From JAAZCI01 sp046462535 (GTDB taxonomy: Bacteria; Pseudomonadota; Gammaproteobacteria; Cardiobacteriales; Wohlfahrtiimonadaceae): a stretch of 64,000 nt of DNA. Positions 42,978 to 52,855 of the stretch are shown here, piece by piece (within the stretch, counting starts at the first letter, position 1; every line of letters starts with the position of its first letter). A program made the translations under genes and the position numbers. Where the stretch lies: contig JBKGVF010000024.1 in NCBI GenBank assembly GCA_046462535.1, forward strand, positions 1 to 64,000, written 5' to 3'. The notes under the pieces were generated by a model, which did not search any database, was not told the DNA's origin, and was given only the letters and a program-made list of their open reading frames with translations.

Positions 42978-43862
42978 CTACTCAAGAGCAATATCGAGCC
43001 CAATATCCAGTGCTTTTGCACTATGTGTTAACCAACCCATAGCAATATAATCAACACCGGTTTTAGCAACTTCAATCACCCTCTCAGGATTGATTCCTCC
43101 AGATGCCTCGGTTGCCGCATAACCTTTAGCCATCTCAACCGCCTCTGATAACTGAGTAATCGTCATATTATCAAGAAGAATTAAGGTAGCACCAGCTGAC
43201 AGCGCCTCTTGTAGTTCTGCTAATGTATCCACCTCTACTTCGATAGGAATAAGATGCCCAGCTGCCTCCCTTGCACTCTTAATCGCCGCCTCGACCCCCC
43301 CTGCGATTGCAATATGATTATCTTTAATTAAAATTGCGTCATCTAGCCCCATACGATGATTTCGCCCCCCACCAGCACGGACAGCATATTTTTGCAACAT
43401 CCTCATACCGGGGATCGTCTTTCTTGTACAAGTAATCTCGGTACCATAAGGTTTAACTGCCTCCACGACATTCGCCGTTGCAGTCGCAATCCCACTTAAA
43501 TGGGTTAAAAAATTAAGCGCTGTCCGCTCTGCTGTTAGAAGGGAACGCCCCTTTCCAAAAACCTCAGCTAATACCTCTCCTGCCTCAACAAAAGTGCCAT
43601 CCATCACCCATGGGGTAAATTGACTCTTTTCATCGACAATATGGAAGGCTAGTCGCGCAAGATCCATACCTGCAATCACCCCCGCTTCACGAGCAACTAC
43701 CTTTAATTTCGCCTCTACCTCTATCCCTATGGTGGCATAAGTGGTTATATCACCTCGTCGCCCTAAATCCTCTTTTAGTGCCTCTTTAACCTTTGGTGCG
43801 ATTAGTAGATCTAACAAGGGAGTTACAGAGTATTTTTTTCTCTCTTCAAGTTTATCTGTCAT
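42978..43862 (-). CDS. nadC: Nicotinate-nucleotide pyrophosphorylase (carboxylating)
   Basis: 294 residues. Makes nicotinate mononucleotide from quinolinate and PRPP. TALNFLTHLSGIATAT, CTRKTIPGMRMLQKYAVRAGGGRNHRMGL, DAILIKDNHI and VEVDTLAELQEAL are all diagnostic. nadA and nadB are not in the window. Read alone, convergent with the FAH gene. Confidence 0.97.
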   Translation of the reverse strand: MTDKLEERKKYSVTPLLDLLIAPKVKEALKEDLGRRGDITTYATIGIEVEAKLKVVAREAGVIAGMDLARLAFHIVDEKSQFTPWVMDGTFVEAGEVLAEVFGKGRSLLTAERTALNFLTHLSGIATATANVVEAVKPYGTEITCTRKTIPGMRMLQKYAVRAGGGRNHRMGLDDAILIKDNHIAIAGGVEAAIKSAREAAGHLIPIEVEVDTLAELQEALSAGATLILLDNMTITQLSEAVEMAKGYAATEASGGINPERVIEVAKTGVDYIAMGWLTHSAKALDIGLDIALE

Positions 43863-44035
43863 GACAATCCTCTAGCATCTGTTCATTTCAGTAATCCTAG
43901 CGATAAGCATCCTCTTTTTCAAGTAACAAATGGGATAAAAGGGGCAGAGAGGAGTGATTTATATTAATATACTCAGCAGAGTCCCTCTTCCACCTACGGT
44001 TTATTTATTCCATAAGGAGCGCCCTCTTATATATC

Positions 44036-45895
44036 ATGTCGACGAAACAAGTAATCGATCCACAAATAAAGCGAGATCTACTAAAACGCTACTATGGCTA
44101 TGATCAATTCAGACGGGGTCAAGAAGCTCTCATCGATGCTGTTCTTTTAGGGTACGATGCATTAGGAATTATGCCTACAGGGGGTGGAAAGTCTCTCTGT
44201 TACCAGCTGCCATCGCTTCTACTCTCAGGTGTAACACTTGTAATCTCTCCACTCATCTCATTAATGCAAGATCAAGTAGAGTCCTTAAAAGAGATTGGCA
44301 TACCTGCTACATATTTAAATAGCACCCTCTCTCTTGATGAGCTACGCATCCGAATTGATGCCATTATGCAGGGGAAGTATCGCCTCATTTATGTTGCTCC
44401 TGAGCGCCTCAATAGCTATCTCTTTCCTATGGCAATGAATCGCGCTAATGTTGCCCTTATTGCTGTCGATGAAGCACACTGTATCTCTAAGTGGGGACAT
44501 GACTTTCGACCCGCGTACCAGGAGATTCCTCGTTTTCTTAACGCTCTTGATAAGCGGCCTCCTATTGCTGCTTATACTGCAACTGCTACACCTCAAGTTA
44601 TTGATGAAATTATCGAGTTACTTACCTTAAATGACCCAATCGAGGTCAATACTGGATTCGATCGCCCTAACTTAACCTATCAAGTAATCAAATCTGCAAA
44701 AAAAATTGACTATATCACGCAATTCATCACTACCTACTACCCTAAAGAGTCCGGCATCATCTACTGCTCTACTCGTCGTTCGGTAGATTCATTAACAGAG
44801 CGATTGATTAAGTTAGGCTTTAATGCTGCCGCCTATCATGCAGGCCTCACAAATCAAGAGCGATCTGAACATCAAAGAGGCTTTATTCGGGATGAAATTA
44901 CAATTATTGTCGCTACTAACGCATTTGGTATGGGAATTGATAAACCTAATGTCCGCTTTGTTATTCACTACAATATGCCCCAAAATATGGAGGCCTACTA
45001 TCAAGAGGCGGGGCGAGCAGGTCGAGATGGTGATCCAGCGCATGCAATCTTACTCTATACCCCTCGTGATATTAGTCAACAGAAATACTTTATTGAGCAT
45101 CCCGAGCATGAGATTAGTGAAGAGCGTAGAGAACAACTCTACCAAAATCTGCAATTTTTAGTCGATTACTGCCATACACAAAAGTGTCTTAGGGGGGCTA
45201 TTTTAAAATATTTTGCTGAGGAGGAGATTCCCACTCAATGTGATAACTGTGGTAACTGTACCGATCCAACTCCACAAGTCGATATGACCGTAGAGGCACA
45301 AAAAATTCTCTCTTGTATCTACCGCTTAAAACAGAATTACGGGATTCGAATGGTGAGTGATGTATTGAGGGGATCTAAACGGAAAGAGATTCTTGCACAA
45401 GGGTTCCACCAACTCTCTACCTATAATCTGATGAGCGAATACTCTCTCAGAGAGCTGCAAGAGCTTATTATGGCCCTTATAGCTGAAGGATATATTCGCC
45501 AAACGACTGAAAAATATCCACGATTACAGCTAACTCAAAGAGCACGTCCTCTCCTAAAAGGGGCGATCACCTTCTATCATCGTGCTCCTAAAGTTGAGAA
45601 ACGGATAACACCCACTAATAGTGATATTGAGCCATACGACACCATACTCTTTGAGATTCTTCGTGACTTAAGAAAAGAGATTGCCCAAGAACGCTCTGTC
45701 CCCGCTTATGTGATATTCCATGACTCCTCACTTCGGGAGATGTGCCGAAAATTACCTACAACCCGAGCATTAATGTTAACCATAAAAGGGGTAGGAGTTA
45801 AAAAGTTTGAGGCTTATGGTGCCCTCTTTTGCAACGAAATTGCCGACTACCTTAAACAGAAAGAGCTCTCTACCACCCGCAATGCATCCGATTAA
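44036..45895 (+). CDS. recQ: ATP-dependent DNA helicase RecQ
   Basis: 619 residues. 3'-5' helicase in recombination and repair. Walker A PTGGGKS at 47-53, DEAH at 145-148, aromatic-rich loop SKWGHDFRPAY, helicase C motif QEAGRAGRDG, zinc cysteines CHTQKCLRG and CDNCGNC, a winged helix and a C-terminal HRDC domain (AYVIFHDSSLREMC). Stop codon touches the convergent neighbour with no spacing. Confidence 0.97.
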   Translation: MSTKQVIDPQIKRDLLKRYYGYDQFRRGQEALIDAVLLGYDALGIMPTGGGKSLCYQLPSLLLSGVTLVISPLISLMQDQVESLKEIGIPATYLNSTLSLDELRIRIDAIMQGKYRLIYVAPERLNSYLFPMAMNRANVALIAVDEAHCISKWGHDFRPAYQEIPRFLNALDKRPPIAAYTATATPQVIDEIIELLTLNDPIEVNTGFDRPNLTYQVIKSAKKIDYITQFITTYYPKESGIIYCSTRRSVDSLTERLIKLGFNAAAYHAGLTNQERSEHQRGFIRDEITIIVATNAFGMGIDKPNVRFVIHYNMPQNMEAYYQEAGRAGRDGDPAHAILLYTPRDISQQKYFIEHPEHEISEERREQLYQNLQFLVDYCHTQKCLRGAILKYFAEEEIPTQCDNCGNCTDPTPQVDMTVEAQKILSCIYRLKQNYGIRMVSDVLRGSKRKEILAQGFHQLSTYNLMSEYSLRELQELIMALIAEGYIRQTTEKYPRLQLTQRARPLLKGAITFYHRAPKVEKRITPTNSDIEPYDTILFEILRDLRKEIAQERSVPAYVIFHDSSLREMCRKLPTTRALMLTIKGVGVKKFEAYGALFCNEIADYLKQKELSTTRNASD

Positions 45896-46732
45896 TTACC
45901 CTCGATGACTCAAGGCGATATGGTAGAGCAAAATGGCCGCTGCACTAGCGACATTTAGAGACTCTACTGCCCCAAAATGGGGAATCTTTACCGCTTGATC
46001 TGCCTCTTTCACCAGTGATGGCGCCACGCCACTCCCCTCATTACCTAAAATTAATGCAACCTGTTTCGGTACTGGCAATTGGTGATAGCTCTTCGCTCCT
46101 CTCAAATCAGTCGCCCAAATCGTGTAACCTTGCCTCTTTAATTGTGGTAGTAGATGGGCTAAATCGATCTCCACTAGCGGAAGATGGAAAAGAGCTCCCT
46201 GTGTTGCACGAATCACCTTCTCATTATAGGGATCTACTGAGCCCTCACCAAGATAGATCCCTCCAAATCCAGCAGCAGTAGCAGTACGAATAATCGTACC
46301 TAAATTCCCAGGATCTTGAATCCGATCTAAGAGTAGTAGTGCGCCATCCCCACCCATTCTCACCTCATGATTAAAGCCTATTAAGGCACCTATACCTTGA
46401 GGGGCTGGTAGATTAAAGAGCTCATTAAAGAGACGCTCCTCCAAAAAGGTAATCTCTACTGATCCCTTATCAACAACATTCCGTATCGACAGAGGAAGCT
46501 CACGATAACGCTTCACCATCGCTTCCAACGCCCCTACTTTAGGAGTAGAGAATATAAGCTCTTTAACCTCAGCATTTGCTAACAGAGCCTCCTCAATGAG
46601 ATGGTAGCCCTCCACCAAAAAATGTTTATTACGATGCCTCTGCTTTCGCTGTGATAGCTTGCGCCACTCCTTAAGCCGCTGATTGTTGGGGGAGTGAATA
46701 ATCTCTAAGGGGGGTGAGAAGGGGTAATTCAT
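45896..46732 (-). CDS. SpoU/TrmH family rRNA or tRNA 2'-O-methyltransferase
   Basis: 278 residues. N-terminal substrate-binding domain (HFLVEGYHLIEEAL), then the knotted SpoU domain with motifs NLGTIIRTATAAGFGGIYLG, LILGNEGSGVAPSL and IPHFGAVESLNVASAAAILLYHI. SAM-dependent ribose methylation of RNA; RlmB- or TsnR-like, target not determined. It ends exactly where recQ ends (tail to tail, 0 bases). Confidence 0.92.
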   Translation of the reverse strand: MNYPFSPPLEIIHSPNNQRLKEWRKLSQRKQRHRNKHFLVEGYHLIEEALLANAEVKELIFSTPKVGALEAMVKRYRELPLSIRNVVDKGSVEITFLEERLFNELFNLPAPQGIGALIGFNHEVRMGGDGALLLLDRIQDPGNLGTIIRTATAAGFGGIYLGEGSVDPYNEKVIRATQGALFHLPLVEIDLAHLLPQLKRQGYTIWATDLRGAKSYHQLPVPKQVALILGNEGSGVAPSLVKEADQAVKIPHFGAVESLNVASAAAILLYHIALSHRG

Positions 46733-46789
46733 GACAATTTAACTCGTAGACTGCAAAAGGGGATCTCATCATAACAACAAATTTTAGGC

Positions 46790-46822
46790 AAAAAAAGGAC
46801 CAGACCGAAGATCGATCTGGCC
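46790..46822 (-). terminator. Terminator after the DUF4303-like gene
   Basis: GGCCAGA (46822-46816) pairs with TCTGGTCC (46804-46797) with a single bulge, then seven T (46796-46790) on the minus strand. Confidence 0.82.
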
Positions 46823-46913
46823 AAAAAACCCACTATCACAGGAGGAGTAACAGTAGGAGTATTAATAATATAGTAGATCTAATGAAAATGTGGTAGGGAA
46901 ATTTTAAAATGAG

Positions 46914-47471
46914 CTAATTTAAGTCAAATCTTTGCAGAAACTCCGCCGCTAACGCTTCATTATTGAGGGTTGTGGCAGATAGATGCTCAATTGCTGTCGC
47001 CCGCTCATCTTGCGCGATCGTAATAAAACAGGCTATCTTCTCCCTTGGCAGCTCAGCAAAGAGGGGATCCTCTAAAACCTCTGAGAAAGTTGCCAGTACC
47101 GTTTCATAAAAGAGTAGCTCAAACTGAGCAAAATCGGAGACCTCCTTCATAGAGAGTGCATGGTTAATTCTTCCTAACTCCGGATGCTGAAGATGCTCTA
47201 AACCATATTGCCAATAATCTGGTACCCATCTTAATTTCGCTAATCTCTCTGCATCAATCGCCCCTCCCTTGCGCTTAACCTCATCAATCTTCTCCTGAAG
47301 CTGCTCTTCACTATTTAATGTTAAGTAGAGCTGATCAATAAAGGCATCACTTATCAAAGCAATCCCATAGATCTGCTCCCCATCCACCATATGAAGTAGG
47401 CGATAGAGATCCTCTTTAAGCGCTGTAGAGAGTTGACGTTTAAATTGTTTAAAATCTGCTAATAGGGCCAC
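46914..47471 (-). CDS. DUF4303-like protein
   Basis: 185 residues, soluble, acidic. GEQIYGIALISDAFIDQLYLTLNSEEQLQEKI, then KLRWVPDYWQYG resembles DUF4303, a family often near contact-dependent toxins or SMI1-like immunity proteins. Here it stands alone between convergent genes. The ATG at 47471 is preceded by AGGGATCGG; the family call is by eye. Confidence 0.6.
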   Translation of the reverse strand: MALLADFKQFKRQLSTALKEDLYRLLHMVDGEQIYGIALISDAFIDQLYLTLNSEEQLQEKIDEVKRKGGAIDAERLAKLRWVPDYWQYGLEHLQHPELGRINHALSMKEVSDFAQFELLFYETVLATFSEVLEDPLFAELPREKIACFITIAQDERATAIEHLSATTLNNEALAAEFLQRFDLN

Positions 47472-47596
47472 ACCGATCCCTCCATATCTTCAATCATCAT
47501 CCCACCATTCTACCCTCTTTCTCATCGGTTTTATGTTAAAATTAGTCGGATAAGAAGAATCTAAATGAGAATCTAAATGGATAGAGGGTGTTGGGT

Positions 47597-48103
47597 ATGA
47601 ATCGAAGAGCTCAAATAATAGTTGCTGGCGGTTGCTTCTGGGGAGTGGAGGAGTTCTTTCGCCAAATCGATGGCGTTCTATCAACCGAAGTTGGATATGC
47701 TCAAAGCCAATCTGATGCCCCCACCTACCAAGAGGTCTGTAGTGGCGTGACAGGAGCTGTAGAGGCTGTTAAGATCCTCTACAATCCAGAGTCACTACCA
47801 TTAAATAAGCTGCTGGAGTACTTCTTTTTAATTATCGACCCTACTCTACTAAATCAGCAAGGTAATGATGTGGGTACCCAATACCGTACAGGACTCTACT
47901 ACAATCCCACAGGTGAGGATGCCCCGACCATTCATCACTATATTCAGCAGGTTATAGCACCACAATATGCCCCTAAAGCAGTTGTCGTTGAAGTAGAGCC
48001 TCTTAATAACTACTGGCCCGCCGAAGAGTATCATCAACACTATCTTCAGAAAAATCCTAATGGTTACTGCCATATCGACTTTTCACTCTTAGAGCATATT
48101 TAA
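47597..48103 (+). CDS. msrA: Peptide methionine-S-sulfoxide reductase MsrA
   Basis: 168 residues. Reduces S-forms of methionine sulfoxide in proteins. Catalytic Cys13 lies in AGGCFWGVEEFF; YQEVCSGVTGAVEAV, DVGTQYRTGLYY and WPAEEYHQHYLQKNP are family signatures. ATG 47597 follows GAGGGTG; a GTG three codons earlier is less likely. No MsrB fusion. Confidence 0.96.
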   Translation: MNRRAQIIVAGGCFWGVEEFFRQIDGVLSTEVGYAQSQSDAPTYQEVCSGVTGAVEAVKILYNPESLPLNKLLEYFFLIIDPTLLNQQGNDVGTQYRTGLYYNPTGEDAPTIHHYIQQVIAPQYAPKAVVVEVEPLNNYWPAEEYHQHYLQKNPNGYCHIDFSLLEHI

Positions 48104-48136
48104 TAAGCAATTAAAACTAGATAAGGAATCCCCCTC

Positions 48137-49096
48137 ATGATCAACTATCAAGATATTCTCTCAGCAAAAGATGTTATCTCTACTGTTGCTAAAAAAACCC
48201 CTCTACTCCACTCTCGACAACTCTCTACCCTCTGTGGTAATGAGATCTATCTAAAAGGGGAGCATCTTCAAACGACAGGTGCTTTTAAGATACGTGGCGC
48301 AATGAATGCTGTTCAACATGCCGTATCGCAAGGGGCTACTTTAGTAACTGCCGCCTCCTCAGGTAATCATGGACAAGCGGTAGCCTTTGCTGCGGCGAGT
48401 CTCAATATTCCGGCAACCATTGTCGTCCCTACAGATGCTGCCACCTGTAAAGTCGCTGCCATTAAGGGATATGGTGGTCTCATCGAATATTGTGGTACCA
48501 CCTCTGAAGAGCGAATTCCCCGCGCTATTGAGATTGCAGCTACTCAAGATGGAGCTTTTATTCCCCCCTATGATGATCCCTATGTAGCAGCTGGACAAGG
48601 AACCATTGCTCTTGAGATTCTAGAGCAACTTCCCGAGCTTGATGCCCTTGTCGTTCCTGTCGGAGGGGGAGGCCTTATCTCTGGAATATTAACCGCAATT
48701 AAAGCCCATCATCCCCACATTAAGGTTTATGGTGTCGAGCCAGAAAGTGGAAATGATACCTATCTCTCCTTAAAGGCAGGTGAACGCACCTTAATTCCTC
48801 CTACACGCACAATAGCCGATGGTCTACGCACTTCCCAACCCGGTGAGAAGACGTTTCCGATCTTACAGCAACATCTCGATGACCTAATCTTGGTCTCTGA
48901 CGATGAGATCCGCACCGCATTTGCCTATGTGTTAGAGCGTATGAAACAGCTGATTGAGCCCTCAAGCGCCACTACTATTGCGGCCTTAATGCACCATAAA
49001 ATTCCTCTGACCGATAAAAAAATTGTAGCGGTTATTTCTGGTGGTAATGTTGATTTAGCAGATATCGATACCCTCCTTCCCCATAAAAATAGATAA
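48137..49096 (+). CDS. Threonine/serine dehydratase, catabolic (TdcB-like)
   Basis: 319 residues, PLP fold type II. Schiff-base Lys51 in GAFKIRGAMNAV, SSGNHGQAVAFA, and the glycine loop PVGGGGLISGIL. No C-terminal ACT domain, so it is the short catabolic type rather than feedback-regulated IlvA. Serine racemase activity is also possible. AAGGAAT lies upstream. It follows msrA by 33 bases. Confidence 0.9.
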   Translation: MINYQDILSAKDVISTVAKKTPLLHSRQLSTLCGNEIYLKGEHLQTTGAFKIRGAMNAVQHAVSQGATLVTAASSGNHGQAVAFAAASLNIPATIVVPTDAATCKVAAIKGYGGLIEYCGTTSEERIPRAIEIAATQDGAFIPPYDDPYVAAGQGTIALEILEQLPELDALVVPVGGGGLISGILTAIKAHHPHIKVYGVEPESGNDTYLSLKAGERTLIPPTRTIADGLRTSQPGEKTFPILQQHLDDLILVSDDEIRTAFAYVLERMKQLIEPSSATTIAALMHHKIPLTDKKIVAVISGGNVDLADIDTLLPHKNR

Positions 49097-49136
49097 TATA
49101 TAAGATGATATATATACCTAATCCTAAGGAATCTGT

Positions 49137-49493
49137 ATGAGAAAACGAGTCTCTCTATTATCCGAAAATAATCGTCTACTTCTAAATAGTATCCTACTTA
49201 TGGGCAATTTCATTATTGCCTTAACATTACTGATACTTCTTTTAGCATACCTCTGGATAGAGCCCTCTTGGGCCGCTCTTCTACTGCTGCCGTTGATTAT
49301 TCTCTCCATTATGGCACTCATTACAACCACCCTATTTACATTTTCTATTCTGACATTTCGGCAACAGCGGCCAAAATATACCCCACTGGCTAACTTTTTT
49401 AAGCTTGAGCGCCTTAATCGACGATTATTCCAAGTCAATAGTTGGTTACTGCTCTTCCTCCTTCCCGCCCTATGGGTCGGATTCACCCTTTAA
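49137..49493 (+). CDS. Small integral membrane protein
   Basis: 118 residues with three hydrophobic segments (about 22-42, 48-75, 98-116). AAGGAAT lies before the ATG. No family recognised. It may be co-transcribed with threonine dehydratase (41 bases) and the LysO-type exporter (20 bases). Confidence 0.65.
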   Translation: MRKRVSLLSENNRLLLNSILLMGNFIIALTLLILLLAYLWIEPSWAALLLLPLIILSIMALITTTLFTFSILTFRQQRPKYTPLANFFKLERLNRRLFQVNSWLLLFLLPALWVGFTL

Positions 49494-49513
49494 TCTCAAT
49501 ATTAGGATATTGA

Positions 49514-50419
49514 ATGATCAATACACTGTTATGGGTCCTACTTCCCCTCTTTTTAGGATTCTCTCTCTACACTAAAAACCGCCATATTATTCGACTGGTA
49601 GATCAAGGATTAAATATCTTAATCTACCTAATTCTCTTTATTATGGGGATCAGCCTAGCCGAAATACCAGATCTAGCATCTGAATTAGCAGGTGTTCTCT
49701 ACCGCACAATGATCTTTATCGTAACTATTTTAGGAGCTAATTTAATTGCTTTTATGCTCATTGATCGTGCCTTACCCTTTCAAAATAAGAGCAATCAACA
49801 CTCAGAGTCAAAGTGGGGATTACTGCTCAATACTGGAAAGCTCTTTATCAGTATTCTGTTAGGGATTGTTGTCGGTTATTTAATGGGAGAGCTAAAGATG
49901 CCTGATATTACAGGCCAGCTAGCACTCACACTACTACTCTTTCTTATTGGGATACAGCTACGAGCAAATGGTATCCATCTGCGAGAAGTACTCTTAAATC
50001 GTTACGGCTTAATTTTAACCTTTGCCGCTATACTCTCTGCCCTGTTAGGGGGGGTAATTGCCTCACTCTTTATTGAAGAGATCTCAATAACTCAAGGATT
50101 AGCTATCAGCTCAGGATTTGGCTGGTATTCTCTCTCTTTTATTATTATTAGTGATGCCTATGATCCCTTAATTGGCTCCATAGCCTTAATTAATGATCTT
50201 TTCCGCGAGTTTTTTGCTTTTGCAATGATCCCCATCTTGATGAGACGCTACCCTCTCTCTGCCGTTGGTGTTGGAGGGGCAACATCACTCGATTTCACCC
50301 TTCCGTTACTACAAAAAACAGGAGGTATTAAGATTGTTCCTGTTGCCATTAGCTTTGGGTTTTTAATCAATCTTATTACCCCTCTCTTTTTAGTCTTCTT
50401 TAGCAATTTACCTATATAG
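49514..50419 (+). CDS. lysO: LysO-family lysine exporter
   Basis: 301 residues, about eight membrane segments. LysO (YbjE/DUF340) exports L-lysine and its toxic analogue. Conserved stretches include LIYLILFIMGISL, LFLIGIQLRANG, SSGFGWYSLSFIIISD and GVGGATSLDFTLPLLQ. The family call is fairly safe, the substrate less so. AGGATAT lies upstream of the ATG. Confidence 0.83.
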   Translation: MINTLLWVLLPLFLGFSLYTKNRHIIRLVDQGLNILIYLILFIMGISLAEIPDLASELAGVLYRTMIFIVTILGANLIAFMLIDRALPFQNKSNQHSESKWGLLLNTGKLFISILLGIVVGYLMGELKMPDITGQLALTLLLFLIGIQLRANGIHLREVLLNRYGLILTFAAILSALLGGVIASLFIEEISITQGLAISSGFGWYSLSFIIISDAYDPLIGSIALINDLFREFFAFAMIPILMRRYPLSAVGVGGATSLDFTLPLLQKTGGIKIVPVAISFGFLINLITPLFLVFFSNLPI

Positions 50420-50478
50420 AATGTATGATACCCCTTTAAGAAGAGTAATCACTACGGTTAAATTTAACGAGCAGAGAG

Positions 50479-51975
50479 ATGATAAAGAGTAGAGATCCAA
50501 TCGTTCTAATGGCAATACTGCTGCCCTTTAGCTACTCCCTACTCTATGGAGAAGAGATTCACTTTCCTGATCGCCCTAGTAGAGGGCCACTATTTGATCA
50601 TCTATCTGAGCGCCCCTTTGAACAGGAATCCGCGCTCAGTACAGATCATATAGAGGAGAGTCGTGAGCAACGAATCACCAAAAAGATTATTAAGCCTGAA
50701 TACCCAGTCCATGAAGAGACTAATAAAATCGCAATCACTAGCGACGAATTGATTGCTAATCCTCCCCTCTTAATCGCCCTCTTACAGCAGGCATTTGATC
50801 AAAATAACCTAGCGCTTCTTAAGCTTCTCTACCCCCTCTACCTTCAATTACCCGAAGAGATGCAAGATCCTACAGCACTCCTATATGGATATGCACTTCT
50901 TAAAACCTCTGAAGGTGAATATAAGCGTGCCATAGAGGCTTATCGCCACCTATTAGCGCGCAATCCAGATTTAGCTCCAATGAAATATCGACTCGCACAA
51001 CTCCTCTTTATTAATCGAGAATATCGGGAGGCAGAGACCCTTTTTCAAGAACTCGCAGAAGAGAGTGAGCTCCCTCCTGCTATTCAAGAGCAGAGTCGCC
51101 ACTTTGCCTCTGCTGTTCAGAAGCGACAAAAAGCAGATCTCACTATTGGCACCTCTTTAGTTAATGATCGTAATATCAATGGTGGTAGTCATGCTGAAGG
51201 ACCGCCCGGCTGGCGAGCTATAGAGCCTAAATCAAGTTATGGCTTAAACTATACTATAAGTGCCACTAAAGATTTGAATCTTAAAGGAAACCACAATATC
51301 CGATTCGGAGCAAATCTCTATGGACAGCACTACTTTAATAATCGCCATTATAACGATACGATTGTTCGAGCGACTACTGGGTATCTCTATCGAGATTATC
51401 AACAGAGCTTTGGATTGCTCCCCTTCTATGAGAAGCGTTGGTATGGAGGGCAGCCATACTCCTACGGGCCAGGAATTCAGCTTAACTATCAGCGACTCTT
51501 AACGCCACAATATCAAGTTGCCACAATGGCTGAATATCAATATAAGTCCTATGACCAAAACAGCACACTTAACAGTGAGCATTATGCCCTCTCTGGAACT
51601 TTAGTTTATGCACCCTCACAAGATCAATTCTTCTTTGGTGGTGTAAATTGGGATCGGGAGAAGCATGATATAAAGAGCAGATCCTATAAGCGCAATGCAG
51701 TTAGAGCAGGTTGGGGAAAACAGTGGCAAAATAATATCTCCACTAATATCCAAGCGAGTTATGCACTCAAAGAGTATGATGATACTTTCTTTATTCTATT
51801 TCCAAAAGCGAAAAATCATGAATATAGTGCAAATTTCTCTATTTGGAAGCGAGACTTCGAGATAATGGGTGTGACCCCTAGACTTAATCTCAATTGGCAG
51901 AAAGTCGAGAGTAATCACTTTCTTCATCGCTATGATCGAACTCGACTCTTTTTCGATATTACGAAAGAGTTTTAG
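50479..51975 (+). CDS. Surface lipoprotein assembly modifier (Slam)
   Basis: 498 residues. Signal peptide (1-24), TPR-rich periplasmic part (about 90-225, with EGEYKRAIEAYRHLLARNPDLAPMKYRLAQLLF) and a C-terminal DUF560 outer-membrane barrel (about 240-498) rich in Tyr/Asn strands and ending in Phe. Slams move lipoproteins such as TbpB or fHbp across the outer membrane. A possible client, a TbpB-like lipoprotein, starts 7 kb away at 58976. The gene overlaps the convergent VanZ-like stop by four bases. Confidence 0.88.
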   Translation: MIKSRDPIVLMAILLPFSYSLLYGEEIHFPDRPSRGPLFDHLSERPFEQESALSTDHIEESREQRITKKIIKPEYPVHEETNKIAITSDELIANPPLLIALLQQAFDQNNLALLKLLYPLYLQLPEEMQDPTALLYGYALLKTSEGEYKRAIEAYRHLLARNPDLAPMKYRLAQLLFINREYREAETLFQELAEESELPPAIQEQSRHFASAVQKRQKADLTIGTSLVNDRNINGGSHAEGPPGWRAIEPKSSYGLNYTISATKDLNLKGNHNIRFGANLYGQHYFNNRHYNDTIVRATTGYLYRDYQQSFGLLPFYEKRWYGGQPYSYGPGIQLNYQRLLTPQYQVATMAEYQYKSYDQNSTLNSEHYALSGTLVYAPSQDQFFFGGVNWDREKHDIKSRSYKRNAVRAGWGKQWQNNISTNIQASYALKEYDDTFFILFPKAKNHEYSANFSIWKRDFEIMGVTPRLNLNWQKVESNHFLHRYDRTRLFFDITKEF

Positions 51976-52334
51976 TTAGACTTTGATAATCGTCTACTTA
52001 ACCATCCTGCCGCTATCCCTAAGATATTGGCACCAATATCAGCAAGATCGCCACTTCTCTCAGTTAAATACTCTTGAATAAACTCACTTCCTACTCCCCA
52101 TAAAGAGAGTAATATAACCAGATGATAATGCTTAATTCCCGCTTCTTTACCATCTATAGCCCAACTAAAGAGAAGATACTGAATTAGAAAGAGTGAAAAA
52201 TGAACACCTTTATCTAAATGGTTTAAGTAGGATAACGATGCTCCTGATGGGATTGCTGATGGAGGGATAAAGAGGATAATGGCTACCATTGCGAACCAAC
52301 CCCAAGCGATCACTACACGATACTCTTGCTTCAT
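51972..52334 (-). CDS. VanZ-like membrane protein
   Basis: 120 residues, four membrane helices. LNHLDKGVHFSLFLIQYLLFSWA and the C-terminal SEFIQEYLTERSGDLADIGANILGIAAGWL are the VanZ-family core (H-F, Q-E, D-x-x-D-I-x-A-N). Function in bacteria outside glycopeptide resistance is not clear. Convergent overlap with slam. Confidence 0.82.
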   Translation of the reverse strand: MKQEYRVVIAWGWFAMVAIILFIPPSAIPSGASLSYLNHLDKGVHFSLFLIQYLLFSWAIDGKEAGIKHYHLVILLSLWGVGSEFIQEYLTERSGDLADIGANILGIAAGWLSRRLSKSN

Positions 52335-52349
52335 TATCTATATCCCGAT

Positions 52350-52382
52350 AAAAAAGCCCACTCATTTAAGAGTAGGCTTTTT
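52350..52382. terminator. Terminator between the VanZ-like and AhpD-like genes
   Basis: AAAAAGCC-CACTC and GAGTAGGCTTTTT, long stem with one mismatch and a 6-base loop, T/A tracts on both sides. On the minus strand it terminates the AhpD-like gene. Confidence 0.88.
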
Positions 52383-52400
52383 ACTCATCCCTATCAATAA

Positions 52401-52745
52401 TTATTGATTCATTAATTGCTTAGCAGCCTCGATAGCTTTACCACCATAAGTCACTGATGGTCCACCACCCATAAGAATAGCAACTTCAACGGTCTCTACA
52501 ACCTCTTCTAATGTAGCACCAAAGCGAACAAGTGATTGAATATGTGAGAGAATACATCCTTCACAGCGTTGACTGATCGCAATTCCTAGAGCGATTAACT
52601 CCTTCCCTTTTTTATCTATAGCGCCATCCTTAATGACAGCACCATGAAGATTCATCATCGCCTGCCCAACTTCCTTCGACTCATTCCCCATAAACTTATA
52701 TTCTTCTTGGGCACTCTTTAAAGCAGCAACATAATCAACTTTCAT
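52401..52745 (-). CDS. Carboxymuconolactone decarboxylase/AhpD-like protein
   Basis: 114 residues. CMD fold with the redox pair CEGCILSHIQSLVRFG (CxxC then His) typical of AhpD-like peroxidase-linked proteins. LGIAISQRCEGC and VEVAILMGGGPSVTYG match the family. Single gene with its own terminator; partner peroxidase unknown. Confidence 0.9.
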   Translation of the reverse strand: MKVDYVAALKSAQEEYKFMGNESKEVGQAMMNLHGAVIKDGAIDKKGKELIALGIAISQRCEGCILSHIQSLVRFGATLEEVVETVEVAILMGGGPSVTYGGKAIEAAKQLMNQ

Positions 52746-52855
52746 CTTATATACTCCTATCTTCAGTTTTATAGTTTTTAAGAATAGTTAGCACTAAAGG
52801 ATAACGATTTATCGTTTGATAGTCTACTTTATTCTTAATTGTTTGAGGGTTTAGA

